The notes beneath the pieces were generated by a model. The model was not told the origin of the DNA, searched no databases, and saw nothing but the letters and a program-made list of their open reading frames with translations. 64,000 nt of DNA from Pontibacter kalidii (lineage in GTDB: Bacteria; Bacteroidota; Bacteroidia; Cytophagales; Hymenobacteraceae), in the NCBI RefSeq assembly GCF_026278245.1, contig NZ_CP111079.1, forward strand, positions 4,522,501-4,586,500, written 5' to 3'. Position 1 is the stretch's first letter. The number at the start of each line of letters is the position of its first letter. Of this stretch, positions 24,431 to 33,721 are shown piece by piece. A program made the translations under genes and the position numbers.

Positions 24431-24928
24431 ATGAAAATGAGAAGCATGAAAGTTGTAAAGCTGCTGGCCCTATGCCTGATGGTGGTGCTGAGCGGGCTGT
24501 CGGTAGCTTGCGATGACGATGACGACGATGATGACAACGGCCTGGATGATGAGATTGAGTTTAACAACGTGGCGCTGACCGGGGCCAACGAGCGGCCGGT
24601 GGTTGCTACGGAGGGGGCAGGAGAGATGGATGTGGTATACGACGACGTGAACAACACGCTTAACTACACCATAACCTGGCAGTTGGGCAACCCGGATGAT
24701 GCCACCACTGCCATGCACTTCCATGGACCTGCTGACCCTAACTCCAGCGCGCCACCCGTTATTGACATTGAGGAGGGCTTTAACCAGGGCTCCAGTGGCA
24801 CCATCTCGGGCAGCACCCGCCAACTGACCGAGAACGAGGAGGACGATCTGGAGGCAGGTTTATGGTACGTAAACATCCACAGCACAACCTACCCCGCCGG
24901 GGAGCTTAGGGGCAACCTGATTCCGTAG
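24431..24928 (+). CDS. CHRD-domain lipoprotein
   Basis: This protein of 165 residues (from ATG 24431; ATG 24407 or 24437 are alternatives) has a lipobox LSVAC followed directly by eight aspartates. A CHRD domain follows, with NVALTGANERPVV at the start and ending in WYVNIHSTTYPAGELRGNL, a typical CHRD closing motif. CHRD domains occur in bacterial surface and chordin proteins and have no known enzyme activity. In Bacteroidota an acidic run right after the lipid-anchored Cys is a known surface-export signal, so it may face outward. It is preceded by the export operon's terminator. Confidence 0.87.
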   Translation: MKMRSMKVVKLLALCLMVVLSGLSVACDDDDDDDDNGLDDEIEFNNVALTGANERPVVATEGAGEMDVVYDDVNNTLNYTITWQLGNPDDATTAMHFHGPADPNSSAPPVIDIEEGFNQGSSGTISGSTRQLTENEEDDLEAGLWYVNIHSTTYPAGELRGNLIP

Positions 24929-24957
24929 AAAGGTAGCTATACTTTTCCTTTGGAGGT

Positions 24958-25557
24958 TCAGTTAAAGAGCCACTGCAGCAGCAAGTGGGAGGGAAGAAAT
25001 ACGCCCAAGGGGAAAAAGATCATCACAGCACCGAAGTATAAGTGGGGAGGAACAGTATGCTGCGGTCTGTTGCCGGGGCCAAATACCCAGTTAACGTTCT
25101 CCTGCGGATCGGTGAGGAAGTAGGTGAGCACCAGCACGACCCAGGCCAGGGCCGTTTGCCAGTAAAGCGCCTCCGGCTCGTATCCCCACTCTACTAAAAG
25201 CCATAGTACAAGTATAGGCAACACCACATGAAACAACGACAGGCCCCGCAGGAACAGGCTTTTGTGCGCATCAAACATGTAGCCACTCAGGCCCAGTAGT
25301 TGCCGCCCTGTCAGCAGCCTTGCGAAGTAATCCAGGTTCCAGACTAGCTCCAGCGCCAGCACGCCCACGGCCACCATACTTAACAGCAGCCTGCTGCCGG
25401 TCCAGAGCACAATGCCCACAGAGAATAGCGCGATATCCGAAAACCACAGAAAGTTACCCGGGCCGTAACTTTTCCAGTAAACCGGAATGAGTACCAGCAA
25501 AAAGGCGGTATAGGCCAGTTGCAGCCAGAGCGGTACGATGCTTAGGTCGGTGTCCAT
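24958..25557 (-). CDS. Polytopic membrane protein, function unknown
   Basis: This 199-residue protein has about six membrane helices and no recognised domain. Conserved-looking pieces are GNFLWFSDIALF in the second helix region, DAHKSLFLRGLSLFHVVLP in the centre and a short TDPQENVNWVFGPG loop near the end. I start it at ATG 25557 (MDTDLSIVPLW), since the longer frame from 25707 runs into the promoter and start of the divergent GNAT gene. Small integral membrane proteins of this kind are widespread in Bacteroidota and lack assigned roles. Confidence 0.75.
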   Translation of the reverse strand: MDTDLSIVPLWLQLAYTAFLLVLIPVYWKSYGPGNFLWFSDIALFSVGIVLWTGSRLLLSMVAVGVLALELVWNLDYFARLLTGRQLLGLSGYMFDAHKSLFLRGLSLFHVVLPILVLWLLVEWGYEPEALYWQTALAWVVLVLTYFLTDPQENVNWVFGPGNRPQHTVPPHLYFGAVMIFFPLGVFLPSHLLLQWLFN

Positions 25558-25644
25558 ACGTTGTGTGGAGGTTGCGGCACTACCATAGTATACCGTAGCC
25601 GGAAGTATAAAGTATAAACTGGGGCAGTCCGCACCGATTTTTTT

Positions 25645-25652
25645 TACCTTTG
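25645..25652 (+). promoter_or_regulatory. -7 promoter element of the GNAT gene
   Basis: TACCTTTG matches the Bacteroidota TAnnTTTG -7 element and lies 25 bases before the ATG at 25677. I do not see a good -33 TTTG at the usual distance. Confidence 0.55.
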
Positions 25653-25676
25653 CGGTAGTTATACTTACAGCAGACC

Positions 25677-26171
25677 ATGGCACAGCATTATAACACGCCT
25701 TCCGCAATACAGATCGTCGATTTCAACATTTTCTACGCCCAGGCTTTTTACGACCTCAACCACGAGTGGATCTCTACCCATTTTGTGATGGAAGAGGCCG
25801 ATAACCAGTCGCTCAGCGATCCGCAGGGCTACATCATCAACAAAGGCGGCCATATTCTGATGGCGCTCTTTAACGGGGAGCCGGTAGGAACCTGTGCGCT
25901 GCTAAATGAGGGTGAAGGTGTGTTTGAGCTCGCCAAGATGGCCGTGGCCCCTAAAATGCAGGGCATGAAGATCGGGAAGATGCTGGGCGAGGCCGCCATA
26001 GACAGAGCCCGCCGTGTGGGTGCCCGCAAAGTATACCTGGTGTCGAATAGGAGCCTGCTGCCTGCCCTGAACCTGTACCAGCGCCTGGGTTTCGTGGAGG
26101 TGCCGATGCCCCCGAGTATTTATGAGCGGGCGGACATTAAAATGGAGCTGGAGTTGAAGGAGGAAGTATAG
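25677..26171 (+). CDS. GNAT family N-acetyltransferase
   Basis: This 164-residue protein has the GNAT fold: ILMALFNGEPVGTCALL forms strands 2-3, LAKMAVAPKMQGMKIGKMLG is the acetyl-CoA-binding V/motif A region (Q/R-x-x-G-x-G/A form), and ARKVYLVSNRSLLPALNLYQRLGF is motif B. It would transfer an acetyl group from acetyl-CoA to an amine; the acceptor is unknown. It is divergent from a membrane protein gene and convergent with the TonB receptor gene across an 800-base repeat island. Confidence 0.88.
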   Translation: MAQHYNTPSAIQIVDFNIFYAQAFYDLNHEWISTHFVMEEADNQSLSDPQGYIINKGGHILMALFNGEPVGTCALLNEGEGVFELAKMAVAPKMQGMKIGKMLGEAAIDRARRVGARKVYLVSNRSLLPALNLYQRLGFVEVPMPPSIYERADIKMELELKEEV

Positions 26172-26410
26172 GGTATACTTTTGTAGCCGCTTTTCTGGCA
26201 CAAGTCTTCAGCCTTGTGTTCTTTTCATGATATCGAGTTTGTAACTCAATTGGCTTGTAAAGCCATACTTTATACTTTGGCTATACTTGCTGGTTTATAC
26301 TTCATACCTATCGCTGGCGCGGGCTTGTAGCCCGTGCCTTTTTATTGCTGTAGCCTTGCTTGTCGGTTTATACTTCAGCCATACTTTATGATTGCTGATT
26401 TATACTTTGG
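26164..26410. repeat. Cluster of TATACTT/AAGTATA words with short hairpins
   Basis: Seven copies of TATACTT or AAGTATA lie in about 245 bases, plus several CATACTT variants. Small hairpins are mixed in, including GCGCGGGCTTGTAGCCCGTGC near 26318. No gene is visible. It leads into the composite repeat island. Confidence 0.75.
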
Positions 26411-26460
26411 CTAAACTTTCATAGCTACTGCTTGCTGCATCTTCATGCAGGTCATCCTGA

Positions 26461-26660
26461 CTAGCTGCCGTTCATCCTTGGCTTTACAACCTGCTCGTTT
26501 CACCTCTGCTTTGGTGCTCTCAAGCCCGAGAGGGCTCGTCTTCGGGCATCGCGCTGTGTACATTTCCTTTGCTTGACCTGCGGTCTCCGCAATTTCGCTA
26601 AAGCGAAACCGGAAATCTACAAGGCGCTCAACCCAAAGACTGGGAACAGATTCGATAGCC
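26461..26660 (+). repeat. Composite repeat, core module, copy A
   Basis: About 200 bases starting CTAGCTGCCG and ending CAGATTCGATAGC. Inside are a hairpin at GCCCGAGAGGGCTCGTCTTC, then TTTCGCTAAAGCGAAA and AAGGCGCTCAACCCAAAG. Homologous copies occur at 43929-44116 and, inverted, at 56800-56991. Short minus-strand frames in it have no support as genes. Confidence 0.85.
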
Positions 26661-26803
26661 ACCGCCAACAGAGCTTGAACCAAGTCCCCCTTCGAAGGGG
26701 GCAGGGGGATGATGATCGCCTGCGGATAATTCACCTCCTCTGGACTAGCCATAACGCGAGTTTTGAGCTAGCGAGCTTAGCTCTCAGGGGTGGGTTTATA
26801 CTT

Positions 26804-26940
26804 TGTAGGGACAGGGCGCGACCTGTCCGCGCGATACCAGCAACTATGCAATTTATACTTCAGCATGAGTAACTACGAGCTCCCCTCCTGGGGGTAGGGG
26901 CCCTCGAAAAAGCCAAGGAGGGGCAGGGGTGGTTGGACCC
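26804..26940 (+). repeat. 137-bp direct repeat, copy 1
   Basis: This stretch is identical to 44277-44413 except for one base (G/T within the GGACAGG-CGCGACCTGTCC palindrome). It contains the palindrome, an AT-rich middle with TTTATACTT, and a closing hairpin built from CTCCCCTCCTGGGGG and GAGGGGCAGGGGTGG. Confidence 0.95.
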
Positions 26941-26977
26941 GGTAAAGTATAAACGCTTCATACTTCAGGAGAGGCGC

Positions 26978-29461
26978 TTAAAACTCCTCCTCCTCCCCGC
27001 CGCCATTCTGCTCGCGCTGCTCGTTGCGTCGGTTGCGTCGGTCGTTGTCGTCGCTGTTGAGGCGGTAGGTGAAGCCCAGGTACACAATGCGGCTCTGGCG
27101 GCGGTTTTCGATCTCGGACCTGAACTCCGGCCCATAGCTCAGAAAATTGAACTGGCGGGTGTTGAACAGGTCGGAAATACGCAGCGAAACTGTACCTTTC
27201 TTTTTCAATACATCCTTCTTCATGCCGAAATCCGCACTGAACATCTCCTCCATCTGCCCCTGTATATCGTTTCTGGGTGCACGGTAAAAGCCGGAAAGCT
27301 GTATGTCCAGGTCCTTCCACACCGTCATGGTAGAGTTAAGCTTAGAATTCCAGCTAAACTGGGTGCTGCTCAGCTCAGTTTCATTTTGGGTAGTGCTCAG
27401 CTCCGTTCTGAACCCCGACCAGCTGGCGTTCAGTCGCCACCAGTTTGTAACCGGGTAATTGGCCCCAAACTCGAACCCGTAGGAGGTGTTATCCGACAGG
27501 TTAATGAAGGTCGTCTGCGTGCCCGGTTCTTCCACGCCGTTTACAACAATGGTAGCCGGCTCCCGGAAACGCTCGATCTCATCGGTGGTGTGGCGGTAAA
27601 ACATAGTGGCATTGAACGAGGCCTGGCCCCAATAGAGTAGGTAGCCTAATTCCAGCGAGTTCACGAACTCCGGATCCAGGAAGGGGTTACCGTAGGAGAG
27701 GTTATACCTGTCGGAGCGGTCCACGAAAGGGTTCAGGAAGCGGCTGCGCGGCCGGTTGATGCGCCGACTGTAGCTGAACTGTACCTTGTTATCCTCATTA
27801 AAATCGTTGGTTATGAACAGGGTAGGGAAGAGGCTGAAGTAGTCGTTGCGGTATGCCTCATCGGTGGTGCGCAGGTCTGATTTGGTGGTGGTGTGCTCGG
27901 CGCGAACGCCCAGCTGATAAGTTATACTCTTGAACTTGCTGCTATAGTTGGTGTACACTGAGTACACCTGCTGATCGAACACAAAGTGGTTGCTTTGGTC
28001 GAAGTCGTACACCAGTTGCCCAGTTTCATTGTCCTGGTTAAAGAAGCGGGAGTCCTCGTCCAGCCGCTCGAAGGAGGTGCGGAAGCCTGCCTCCAGTCGG
28101 CTGTTCTCCGAGAAAGGGTGCACGTAATCAGCCTTGGTCACAAACTCGTAGTTCTTGTCATCCACCAGTGTCTGCTGTAGCTCCGTCAGCGTCTCGGCAC
28201 CTATGCGCCTCTCATCAAACAGGGCCACCTCATCGTCCACGTTAGCATTGTAAATCACGTCAGCCGTCAGTTCCTGGCCTTTGCGGTCGAAGGTCTGGCG
28301 GTAGCCCAGGGTAAGGTCCAGGGCGCGCTCGTCTTCCACCTCGCGGGCATCGCGGGTGCGGATGCTTTGCAGTGTGCGGTTCTCATCGAGAAAGCGGTAG
28401 CGAATGTCGTTGGTGCTCTCATCCTCCCCAAAACGATACAGCGCCGAGGCCGACAACGTGTGCTTTGGCGTGAGGTAGTAGTCGGCGCCAAGGCGGAAGT
28501 TGTGGGAGAGGTCCAGGCTGTTGCGCTCGCCCTCCTGCAGGCGGTAACTGGTGCTGTCTATCTGGCTGGCATCGTTCAGGTAAAAGTTGGTGGTGTTGTT
28601 TTTTTGGGTGCCGGGGCGGGTACGTTGCCTGAAATCGTAGCCGCCGTTCAACGACCATTTGTCGTAACGGTAGTTGAGGTTGAGCGAGGTGTTGTAGTTG
28701 TCGTACGTGCCGGCCGTAACGGAAGCCGAGCCGTTGAAGCCGGGTTTCTTCTCCTTTTTGAGCACCAGGTTGATGATGCCCGACGTGCCCTCCGGGTTAT
28801 ACTTGGAGGAGGGGTTGGTGATCAACTCAATGCTCTCGATCATGTTGGCCGGTATCTGGTCCATCGTCAGCTCTGACAGTGCCGACCGCTTGCCATCAAT
28901 AAGTATGGTGACGTTGGAACTGCCGCGCATGCTCACGTTTCCGTCAATGTCCACATCCACCGAGGGCAGGTTCTGCATCACCTCGGCTACCGAACCGCTT
29001 TGTGCCGCCAGGTCCTGGCTCACGTTTACCACCCGCTTGTCCAGCTCAAACTCCACGATCTGGCGCTGCGCTACCACCTCCACCTCGCCCAGTTGGGTGG
29101 CAGAGGCGCTCAGGGTAATGTTGCCCAGTGCAGCCTCCGGCTTGTCGGCGGTGATGTTAATGCCGGAGACATATTTTGTGGGATAACCTACCATGGATGC
29201 GCGCAGGACATAGCGGCCGGCAGGTACGCGGTCCAGTATAAAAACGCCCTCTACATCGGTGGTAGCGCCGGTTACCAGGCTGGAGTCGGGTAGGGTAAGC
29301 AGCACCACGTTGGCGAATCCAAGGGGCTTGCTACTGCCCGCCTCCAGTAATGTGCCACTTACCCTGCCGCTGGTGGTATTAGGCGAGCTCTGTGCCGGGA
29401 GTGCGATAGGGGCAAGTATAAACAGGAGGCAAAGTATAAAAGGCAAGTAAGTCTTCATCAT
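26978..29461 (-). CDS. TonB-dependent outer-membrane receptor
   Basis: This 827-residue protein has a signal peptide (1-23, ending LPAQ), a carboxypeptidase-like regulatory (CarboxypepD_reg) domain at about 30-110 (SGRVSGTLLEAGSSKPLG), then a plug domain (about 130-220: VVAQRQIVEFELDKRVVNVS, MQNLPSVDVDIDGNVSMRG), and a long C-terminal beta-barrel of the OMP_b-brl_3 type. It would take up a large or scarce ligand across the outer membrane. The final residues (RRNRRNEQREQNGGGEEEEF) are an unusual charged tail instead of a closing aromatic strand. No SusD-like partner is next to it. The ligand is unknown. Confidence 0.92.
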   Translation of the reverse strand: MMKTYLPFILCLLFILAPIALPAQSSPNTTSGRVSGTLLEAGSSKPLGFANVVLLTLPDSSLVTGATTDVEGVFILDRVPAGRYVLRASMVGYPTKYVSGINITADKPEAALGNITLSASATQLGEVEVVAQRQIVEFELDKRVVNVSQDLAAQSGSVAEVMQNLPSVDVDIDGNVSMRGSSNVTILIDGKRSALSELTMDQIPANMIESIELITNPSSKYNPEGTSGIINLVLKKEKKPGFNGSASVTAGTYDNYNTSLNLNYRYDKWSLNGGYDFRQRTRPGTQKNNTTNFYLNDASQIDSTSYRLQEGERNSLDLSHNFRLGADYYLTPKHTLSASALYRFGEDESTNDIRYRFLDENRTLQSIRTRDAREVEDERALDLTLGYRQTFDRKGQELTADVIYNANVDDEVALFDERRIGAETLTELQQTLVDDKNYEFVTKADYVHPFSENSRLEAGFRTSFERLDEDSRFFNQDNETGQLVYDFDQSNHFVFDQQVYSVYTNYSSKFKSITYQLGVRAEHTTTKSDLRTTDEAYRNDYFSLFPTLFITNDFNEDNKVQFSYSRRINRPRSRFLNPFVDRSDRYNLSYGNPFLDPEFVNSLELGYLLYWGQASFNATMFYRHTTDEIERFREPATIVVNGVEEPGTQTTFINLSDNTSYGFEFGANYPVTNWWRLNASWSGFRTELSTTQNETELSSTQFSWNSKLNSTMTVWKDLDIQLSGFYRAPRNDIQGQMEEMFSADFGMKKDVLKKKGTVSLRISDLFNTRQFNFLSYGPEFRSEIENRRQSRIVYLGFTYRLNSDDNDRRNRRNEQREQNGGGEEEEF

Positions 29462-29645
29462 AGTTTTATAAGCGTCGGTTATTCAAAATGCAAAGCAGGT
29501 AGGTGTGGGTGCAATACCTACGTAGTATAGTGCGACTGCAAAAAAGGGTGAAGGTTTAAAAGCCGGGCAAAGTTTTAGCCGATTTGCCGGTGCTTTATCT
29601 TGCAACAAGCTTGGCTATGGCTTGTTTGGGTACGGGCGTAAAAAA

Positions 29646-29671
29646 GGAGCACCAGCCGTGGCTAGTGCTCC
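29646..29671 (-). terminator. Terminator of the RNA methyltransferase gene
   Basis: GGAGCACCAGCC (29646-29657) pairs with GGCTAGTGCTCC (29660-29671) with one mismatch. An A run on the left reads as U on the minus strand. Confidence 0.85.
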
Positions 29672-29694
29672 GGTATAGTATAGTCTACGGCGAT

Positions 29695-30234
29695 TTATAC
29701 GTGCTGAGATAGGGTTTTGCTCAAAAAATCCCACACCACCACGCCGGTGGCCACCGAGATGTTGAGCGAGTGCTTGGTGCCGAACTGTGGAATCTCCAGC
29801 ACAAAATCAGAATGGTTAATAACTTCCTGCTCCACTCCGAATACCTCGTTGCCCAGCACCAGTGCATACTTCTGACCCGGTTCTGGCCTGAACTCGTGCA
29901 GCTTTATACTTCGCTCGGCCTGCTCCACCGAGCCTACCTGATAGCCCTGCGCCTTCAGCTCCATTACCAGCTCCAGCGTGTCCGGCACATGCTCCCAGGC
30001 CACCGACTCGGTCGCGCCCAGGGCGGTTTTCTCGATGTCGCGGTGGGGCGGTTTGCCCGTAATGCCGCACAGGTATACTTTTTCGGCCATAAAGGCATCA
30101 GCCGTGCGGAAAACGGAGCCCACGTTGTTGAGGCTGCGCACATTGTCGAGCACCAAGACTAACGGTATTTTTTTCTTATTTTTGAATTCTTCAACCGAGT
30201 CGCGGTTGAGGTCGTCCATCGAGAGTTTACGCAT
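29695..30234 (-). CDS. SPOUT (TrmH-type) RNA methyltransferase
   Basis: This 179-residue protein is a compact SpoU/TrmH 2'-O-ribose methyltransferase that uses S-adenosylmethionine. The three conserved motifs are VLDNVRSLNNVGSVFRTADA (motif 1), ALVLGNEVFGV (motif 2) and LNISVATGVVVWDFL (motif 3), which together make the knotted cofactor site. There is no N-terminal substrate-binding domain, as in TrmL-like or small TrmH forms. The tRNA or rRNA target cannot be read from the sequence. It is transcribed alone with its own terminator. Confidence 0.9.
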   Translation of the reverse strand: MRKLSMDDLNRDSVEEFKNKKKIPLVLVLDNVRSLNNVGSVFRTADAFMAEKVYLCGITGKPPHRDIEKTALGATESVAWEHVPDTLELVMELKAQGYQVGSVEQAERSIKLHEFRPEPGQKYALVLGNEVFGVEQEVINHSDFVLEIPQFGTKHSLNISVATGVVVWDFLSKTLSQHV

Positions 30235-30405
30235 GTTTTGTTGACAAAGGACTGTTTGACAAAAGACAAAGGACCAGACGTGCTTTGCCGCTGCAAAGGT
30301 CCGGCGAAGCGGGCAGAAATCAAACTATGATTAAATTGTTGGAGGAAGTATAAAGTATAGAGGGAGTACAAAGTATAAATGCACTGCTCTTTCTACCCGC
30401 TCTTC

Positions 30406-30530
30406 CGGATTTGCAATCCGAAAGTATAATAGCTGCGGATTTGTCATCCGCCATAGCAAAGGCAGTGGCTACGGACAGGAAAGCGGATTGCAAATCCGCA
30501 GGTAGCAAAGTTCCGGATTGCAAATCCGGA
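30406..30530. repeat. Cluster of four GGATT-GCAAATCC hairpins
   Basis: Four short palindromes of the same type are spaced over 125 bases: CGGATTTGCAATCCG (30406-30420), GCGGATTTGTCATCCGC (30435-30451), GCGGATTGCAAATCCGC (30483-30499) and TCCGGATTGCAAATCCGGA (30512-30530). Another related hairpin is at 57076-57094. The region upstream of mutS holds no gene. Confidence 0.9.
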
Positions 30531-30576
30531 ACAGCATAAAGCTTTTAGAAAATAAAGCTCGAAAGCAAAGTATAAA

Positions 30577-30606
30577 TTCCCCTCCTCGGAGGGGTAGGGG
30601 TGGGTT
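30577..30606. repeat. CCCCTCC-GGAGGGG dispersed repeat
   Basis: A copy of the short hairpin CCCCTCCTCGGAGGGG followed by TAGGGGTGGGTT. It belongs to the same family as the long inverted repeat at 12094-12172 and the units in the composite islands. It lies about 70 bases before mutS. Confidence 0.85.
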
Positions 30607-30674
30607 AAGTCCACCCCCATCATCATTTACAAAGTATAACTCGTGATGCAAGAGCATCCGCCAAAGTATAAAGT

Positions 30675-33308
30675 ATGAAAGGAGGAGATAAAGGCACGGT
30701 AACGCCGCTGATGAAGCAGTACAACGCCATTAAGGCGAAGCATCCGGGGGCGCTGCTGCTGTTCAGGGTAGGCGACTTTTACGAGACCTTTGGCGAGGAT
30801 GCCATTAAGGCAAGTAAGATTCTGGATATCGTACTGACCAAACGCGGCAACGGCTCGGCCTCCGAAACGGCGCTGGCCGGCTTCCCGCATCACTCCCTGG
30901 ATACGTACTTGCCCAAGCTGGTGCGGGCCGGCGAGCGCGTGGCCATCTGCGACCAGCTCGAAGACCCTAAAACGGTGAAGGGCATCGTGAAGCGCGGCGT
31001 AACCGAGCTGGTAACGCCGGGTGTGTCGTTTAATGATCAGGTGCTCGAGCGCCGCAGCAACAATTACCTGGCCGCCGTGCACTTCGGAAAAACCGAGACC
31101 GGTGTCTCCTTTCTGGATGTCTCTACCGGCGAGTTTATCACGGCCCAGGGCGATAAGAACTATATCGGAAAGCTGCTGCAGAGTTTGGCGCCAGCCGAGG
31201 TGCTCTTCTGCAAGCGCGAGAAAGAGACCTTTACCGAGCGTTACGGCCCTGATTTCCGCTACTATGCGCTGGACGAGTGGGTGTTCAAGTATGATTACGC
31301 CTACGAAGGCCTGACGCGGCAGTTTGGCACTGCCTCGCTGAAGGGCTTCGGTATTGAAGGTATGAGTGAGGCGATCATCTCGGCCGGGGCCATCCTGCAT
31401 TACCTCTCCGAAACGCAGCACAACGAGATCAGCCACATCGCCACCATCTCCCGCCTGGAGGAAGACAAGTACGTGTGGCTCGATCGCTTTACGGTGCGCA
31501 ACCTGGAGTTGGTATACCCGCAACACCCGGAGGGTGTACCCCTGATCAATGTGCTGGACCAGACGGTAACACCGATGGGCGCCCGCCTGCTAAAGAAGTG
31601 GGTGGTGTTGCCGCTAAAGGATGTGGTCCAGATCCGTCGCCGCCTCGACACGGTAGAGGCCCTGACACAGCACCGCGAGCTGCTGGATGAGCTGGTGCTG
31701 CACCTGAAGCAGATCAACGACCTGGAGCGCCTGATCTCGAAGGTGGCCGTGCGCCGCGTGAACCCGCGGGAGCTGGTGCAACTGGCCAAGGCGCTGGAAG
31801 CCATCCTTCCGATTCAGAAACTGCTGGCTCTGAGCGATATTCCGGCCCTGCAGAAACTGGCGGCGCAGCTGGCCCCCTGCGACGGGCTGCGCGAAGAGAT
31901 CCGCAATACGCTGAAGCCGGAGCCGCCGATGCTCACCAACCAGGGTAATATGATCAACGAAGGCGTGAATAAGGAGCTGGACGAGCTGCGTGCCATTGCC
32001 TTTTCGGGCAAAGATTACCTGGCGCAGGTGCAACAGCGTGAGATCAAGAACACGGGCATCAGCTCCCTTAAAATTGCTTACAACAAAGTGTTTGGTTATT
32101 ACCTGGAGGTAAGCAACGCGCATAAAGACAAGGTGCCGAGCTCCTGGATACGTAAACAGACGCTGGTGAACGCCGAGCGCTACATCACCGAGGAGCTGAA
32201 GACCTATGAGGAGAAGATCCTGAACGCGGAGGACCGCATCTATAGTATAGAGTTCGGCCTGTATAATGAGCTGGTGCTGTACGCGCTGGATTATGTGGCG
32301 CAGGTACAGCAGAATGCCAAGGTTATCGGCGTAATCGACTGCCTGAGCGCCTTTGCAGGCATTGCCCTGGGCAGCAACTACGTGAAGCCGGAGGTAAGCG
32401 ACAGCCATGTGCTCGACATTACAAAAGGACGCCACCCGGTTATCGAAAAGCAGCTGCCGCTGGGAGAGACCTATGTGCCGAACGACATCTTCCTGGACAA
32501 CGAAGAGCAGCAGGTGATCATCATCACAGGCCCGAACATGGCCGGTAAGAGCGCCCTGCTGCGCCAGACGGCCCTGATCGTGCTAATGGCCCAGATCGGG
32601 TGCTTTGTGCCGGCAGAGGCTGCCAAAATCGGCATCATCGATAAGATCTTTACCCGTGTGGGTGCGTCGGACAACCTGTCGCGGGGCGAGTCTACCTTTA
32701 TGGTGGAGATGACCGAGACGGCCAGCATCCTCAACAACCTCTCGGACCGAAGCCTGGTGCTCATGGACGAGATTGGCCGGGGCACGAGCACCTACGATGG
32801 CATTTCCATTGCCTGGGCCATTGTGGAGCACCTGCACAACCACCCTAAGTATAAGGCCAAGACGCTTTTTGCCACGCACTACCACGAGCTGAACCAACTG
32901 GCCGAGGAACTGCCGCGCGTAAAGAACTATAATGTATCGGTGCGCGAGGCAGGTGGCAAGATCCTGTTCATGCGTAAGCTGGTGCCAGGCGGCAGTGAGC
33001 ACAGCTTTGGTATACATGTGGCGCAGATGGCCGGTATGCCGAACAACGTCGTGCTGCGCGCCGATGAGATCATGCACCACCTGGAGAAGGAGAAGGTGTC
33101 GGAGCAGGCGCCGCAGCAAAAGATGAAGTCGGCCCCGAAAAGTAATTACCAGCTCAGCATGTTCGAGCTGCACGACCCGCAGCTGGCGCGCGTAAAAGAG
33201 CTGATGGAGCAGCTGGACATCAACACCATCACGCCGGTAGAGGCGCTGCTGAAACTAAACGAGCTCAAGCTATTGCTGCAGGATAAGCAACAGGCTGGGG
33301 CGCGATAG
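30675..33308 (+). CDS. mutS: DNA mismatch repair protein MutS
   Basis: This 877-residue protein recognises mismatches and small loops and starts methyl-independent repair with MutL. The mismatch-reading motif GDFYETFG puts Phe35 and Glu37 at the usual positions. Connector, lever, clamp and ATPase domains follow. Walker A is GPNMAGKS (619-626), Walker B and the signature are in LVLMDEIGRGTSTYDG, and the His is in ATHYHEL. The C-terminal tail ends in a helix-turn-helix dimerisation region. Its length is close to E. coli MutS (853). The region 33309-33721 downstream contains repeats only. Confidence 0.97.
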   Translation: MKGGDKGTVTPLMKQYNAIKAKHPGALLLFRVGDFYETFGEDAIKASKILDIVLTKRGNGSASETALAGFPHHSLDTYLPKLVRAGERVAICDQLEDPKTVKGIVKRGVTELVTPGVSFNDQVLERRSNNYLAAVHFGKTETGVSFLDVSTGEFITAQGDKNYIGKLLQSLAPAEVLFCKREKETFTERYGPDFRYYALDEWVFKYDYAYEGLTRQFGTASLKGFGIEGMSEAIISAGAILHYLSETQHNEISHIATISRLEEDKYVWLDRFTVRNLELVYPQHPEGVPLINVLDQTVTPMGARLLKKWVVLPLKDVVQIRRRLDTVEALTQHRELLDELVLHLKQINDLERLISKVAVRRVNPRELVQLAKALEAILPIQKLLALSDIPALQKLAAQLAPCDGLREEIRNTLKPEPPMLTNQGNMINEGVNKELDELRAIAFSGKDYLAQVQQREIKNTGISSLKIAYNKVFGYYLEVSNAHKDKVPSSWIRKQTLVNAERYITEELKTYEEKILNAEDRIYSIEFGLYNELVLYALDYVAQVQQNAKVIGVIDCLSAFAGIALGSNYVKPEVSDSHVLDITKGRHPVIEKQLPLGETYVPNDIFLDNEEQQVIIITGPNMAGKSALLRQTALIVLMAQIGCFVPAEAAKIGIIDKIFTRVGASDNLSRGESTFMVEMTETASILNNLSDRSLVLMDEIGRGTSTYDGISIAWAIVEHLHNHPKYKAKTLFATHYHELNQLAEELPRVKNYNVSVREAGGKILFMRKLVPGGSEHSFGIHVAQMAGMPNNVVLRADEIMHHLEKEKVSEQAPQQKMKSAPKSNYQLSMFELHDPQLARVKELMEQLDINTITPVEALLKLNELKLLLQDKQQAGAR

Positions 33309-33369
33309 AAGGAAAAGCTCTCCTGAGAAGGTAGGGCGTTTCATTTTAGAAAATGTAGCTATAAGTTCC

Positions 33370-33467
33370 CTGTCATTCTGTTGAGAATCTTGGTGGAAAT
33401 AGAGGGCCCCTTCCCCCGGGAGGTTAAGCTATCGCTATTGGCCCACAAGATCCTTTCAGGATGACAA
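33370..33467. repeat. TGTCATYCTG inverted-repeat element
   Basis: CTGTCATTCTGTTGAGAATC at the left pairs imperfectly with GATCCTTTCAGGATGACA at the right (33449-33466), with CTTGG/CCACAAG inside. The loop holds a GC-rich GGGGCCC-like core. A related element is at 56722-56793. The type is frequent in Bacteroidota intergenic DNA. The rest of the mutS-tRNA spacer (to 33721) has no gene. Confidence 0.75.
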
Positions 33468-33721
33468 AAAAGAGAGTTTTAGTCTTTTGCCTTTGAGGTG
33501 TGAGCATGAGCTATACTTTTGAAGAACTCATACTTGCCGCCGCAGCCAGAAGTATATTTTCAACGTATAAACTCATTTGTTTTTCGCCCCGGGCAGTATA
33601 AGTTTGCTGGTGCCGGCAGGTAGAGCGGGCGGGGCTGCATGAACGATAAAAAGGAGTTTAAAAATTTCTGCCTGATTATCAGCAGGAACTATAAACAGGC
33701 TGTTTTTTTTTACAGCAACTA

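Noticed and set aside
26411..26752. Minus-strand open frames in the composite repeats (also 43962-44243 and 56760-56981)
   Set aside because: The three copies do not keep one reading frame, and the predicted peptides are low-complexity, so they are chance frames in a structured repeat.
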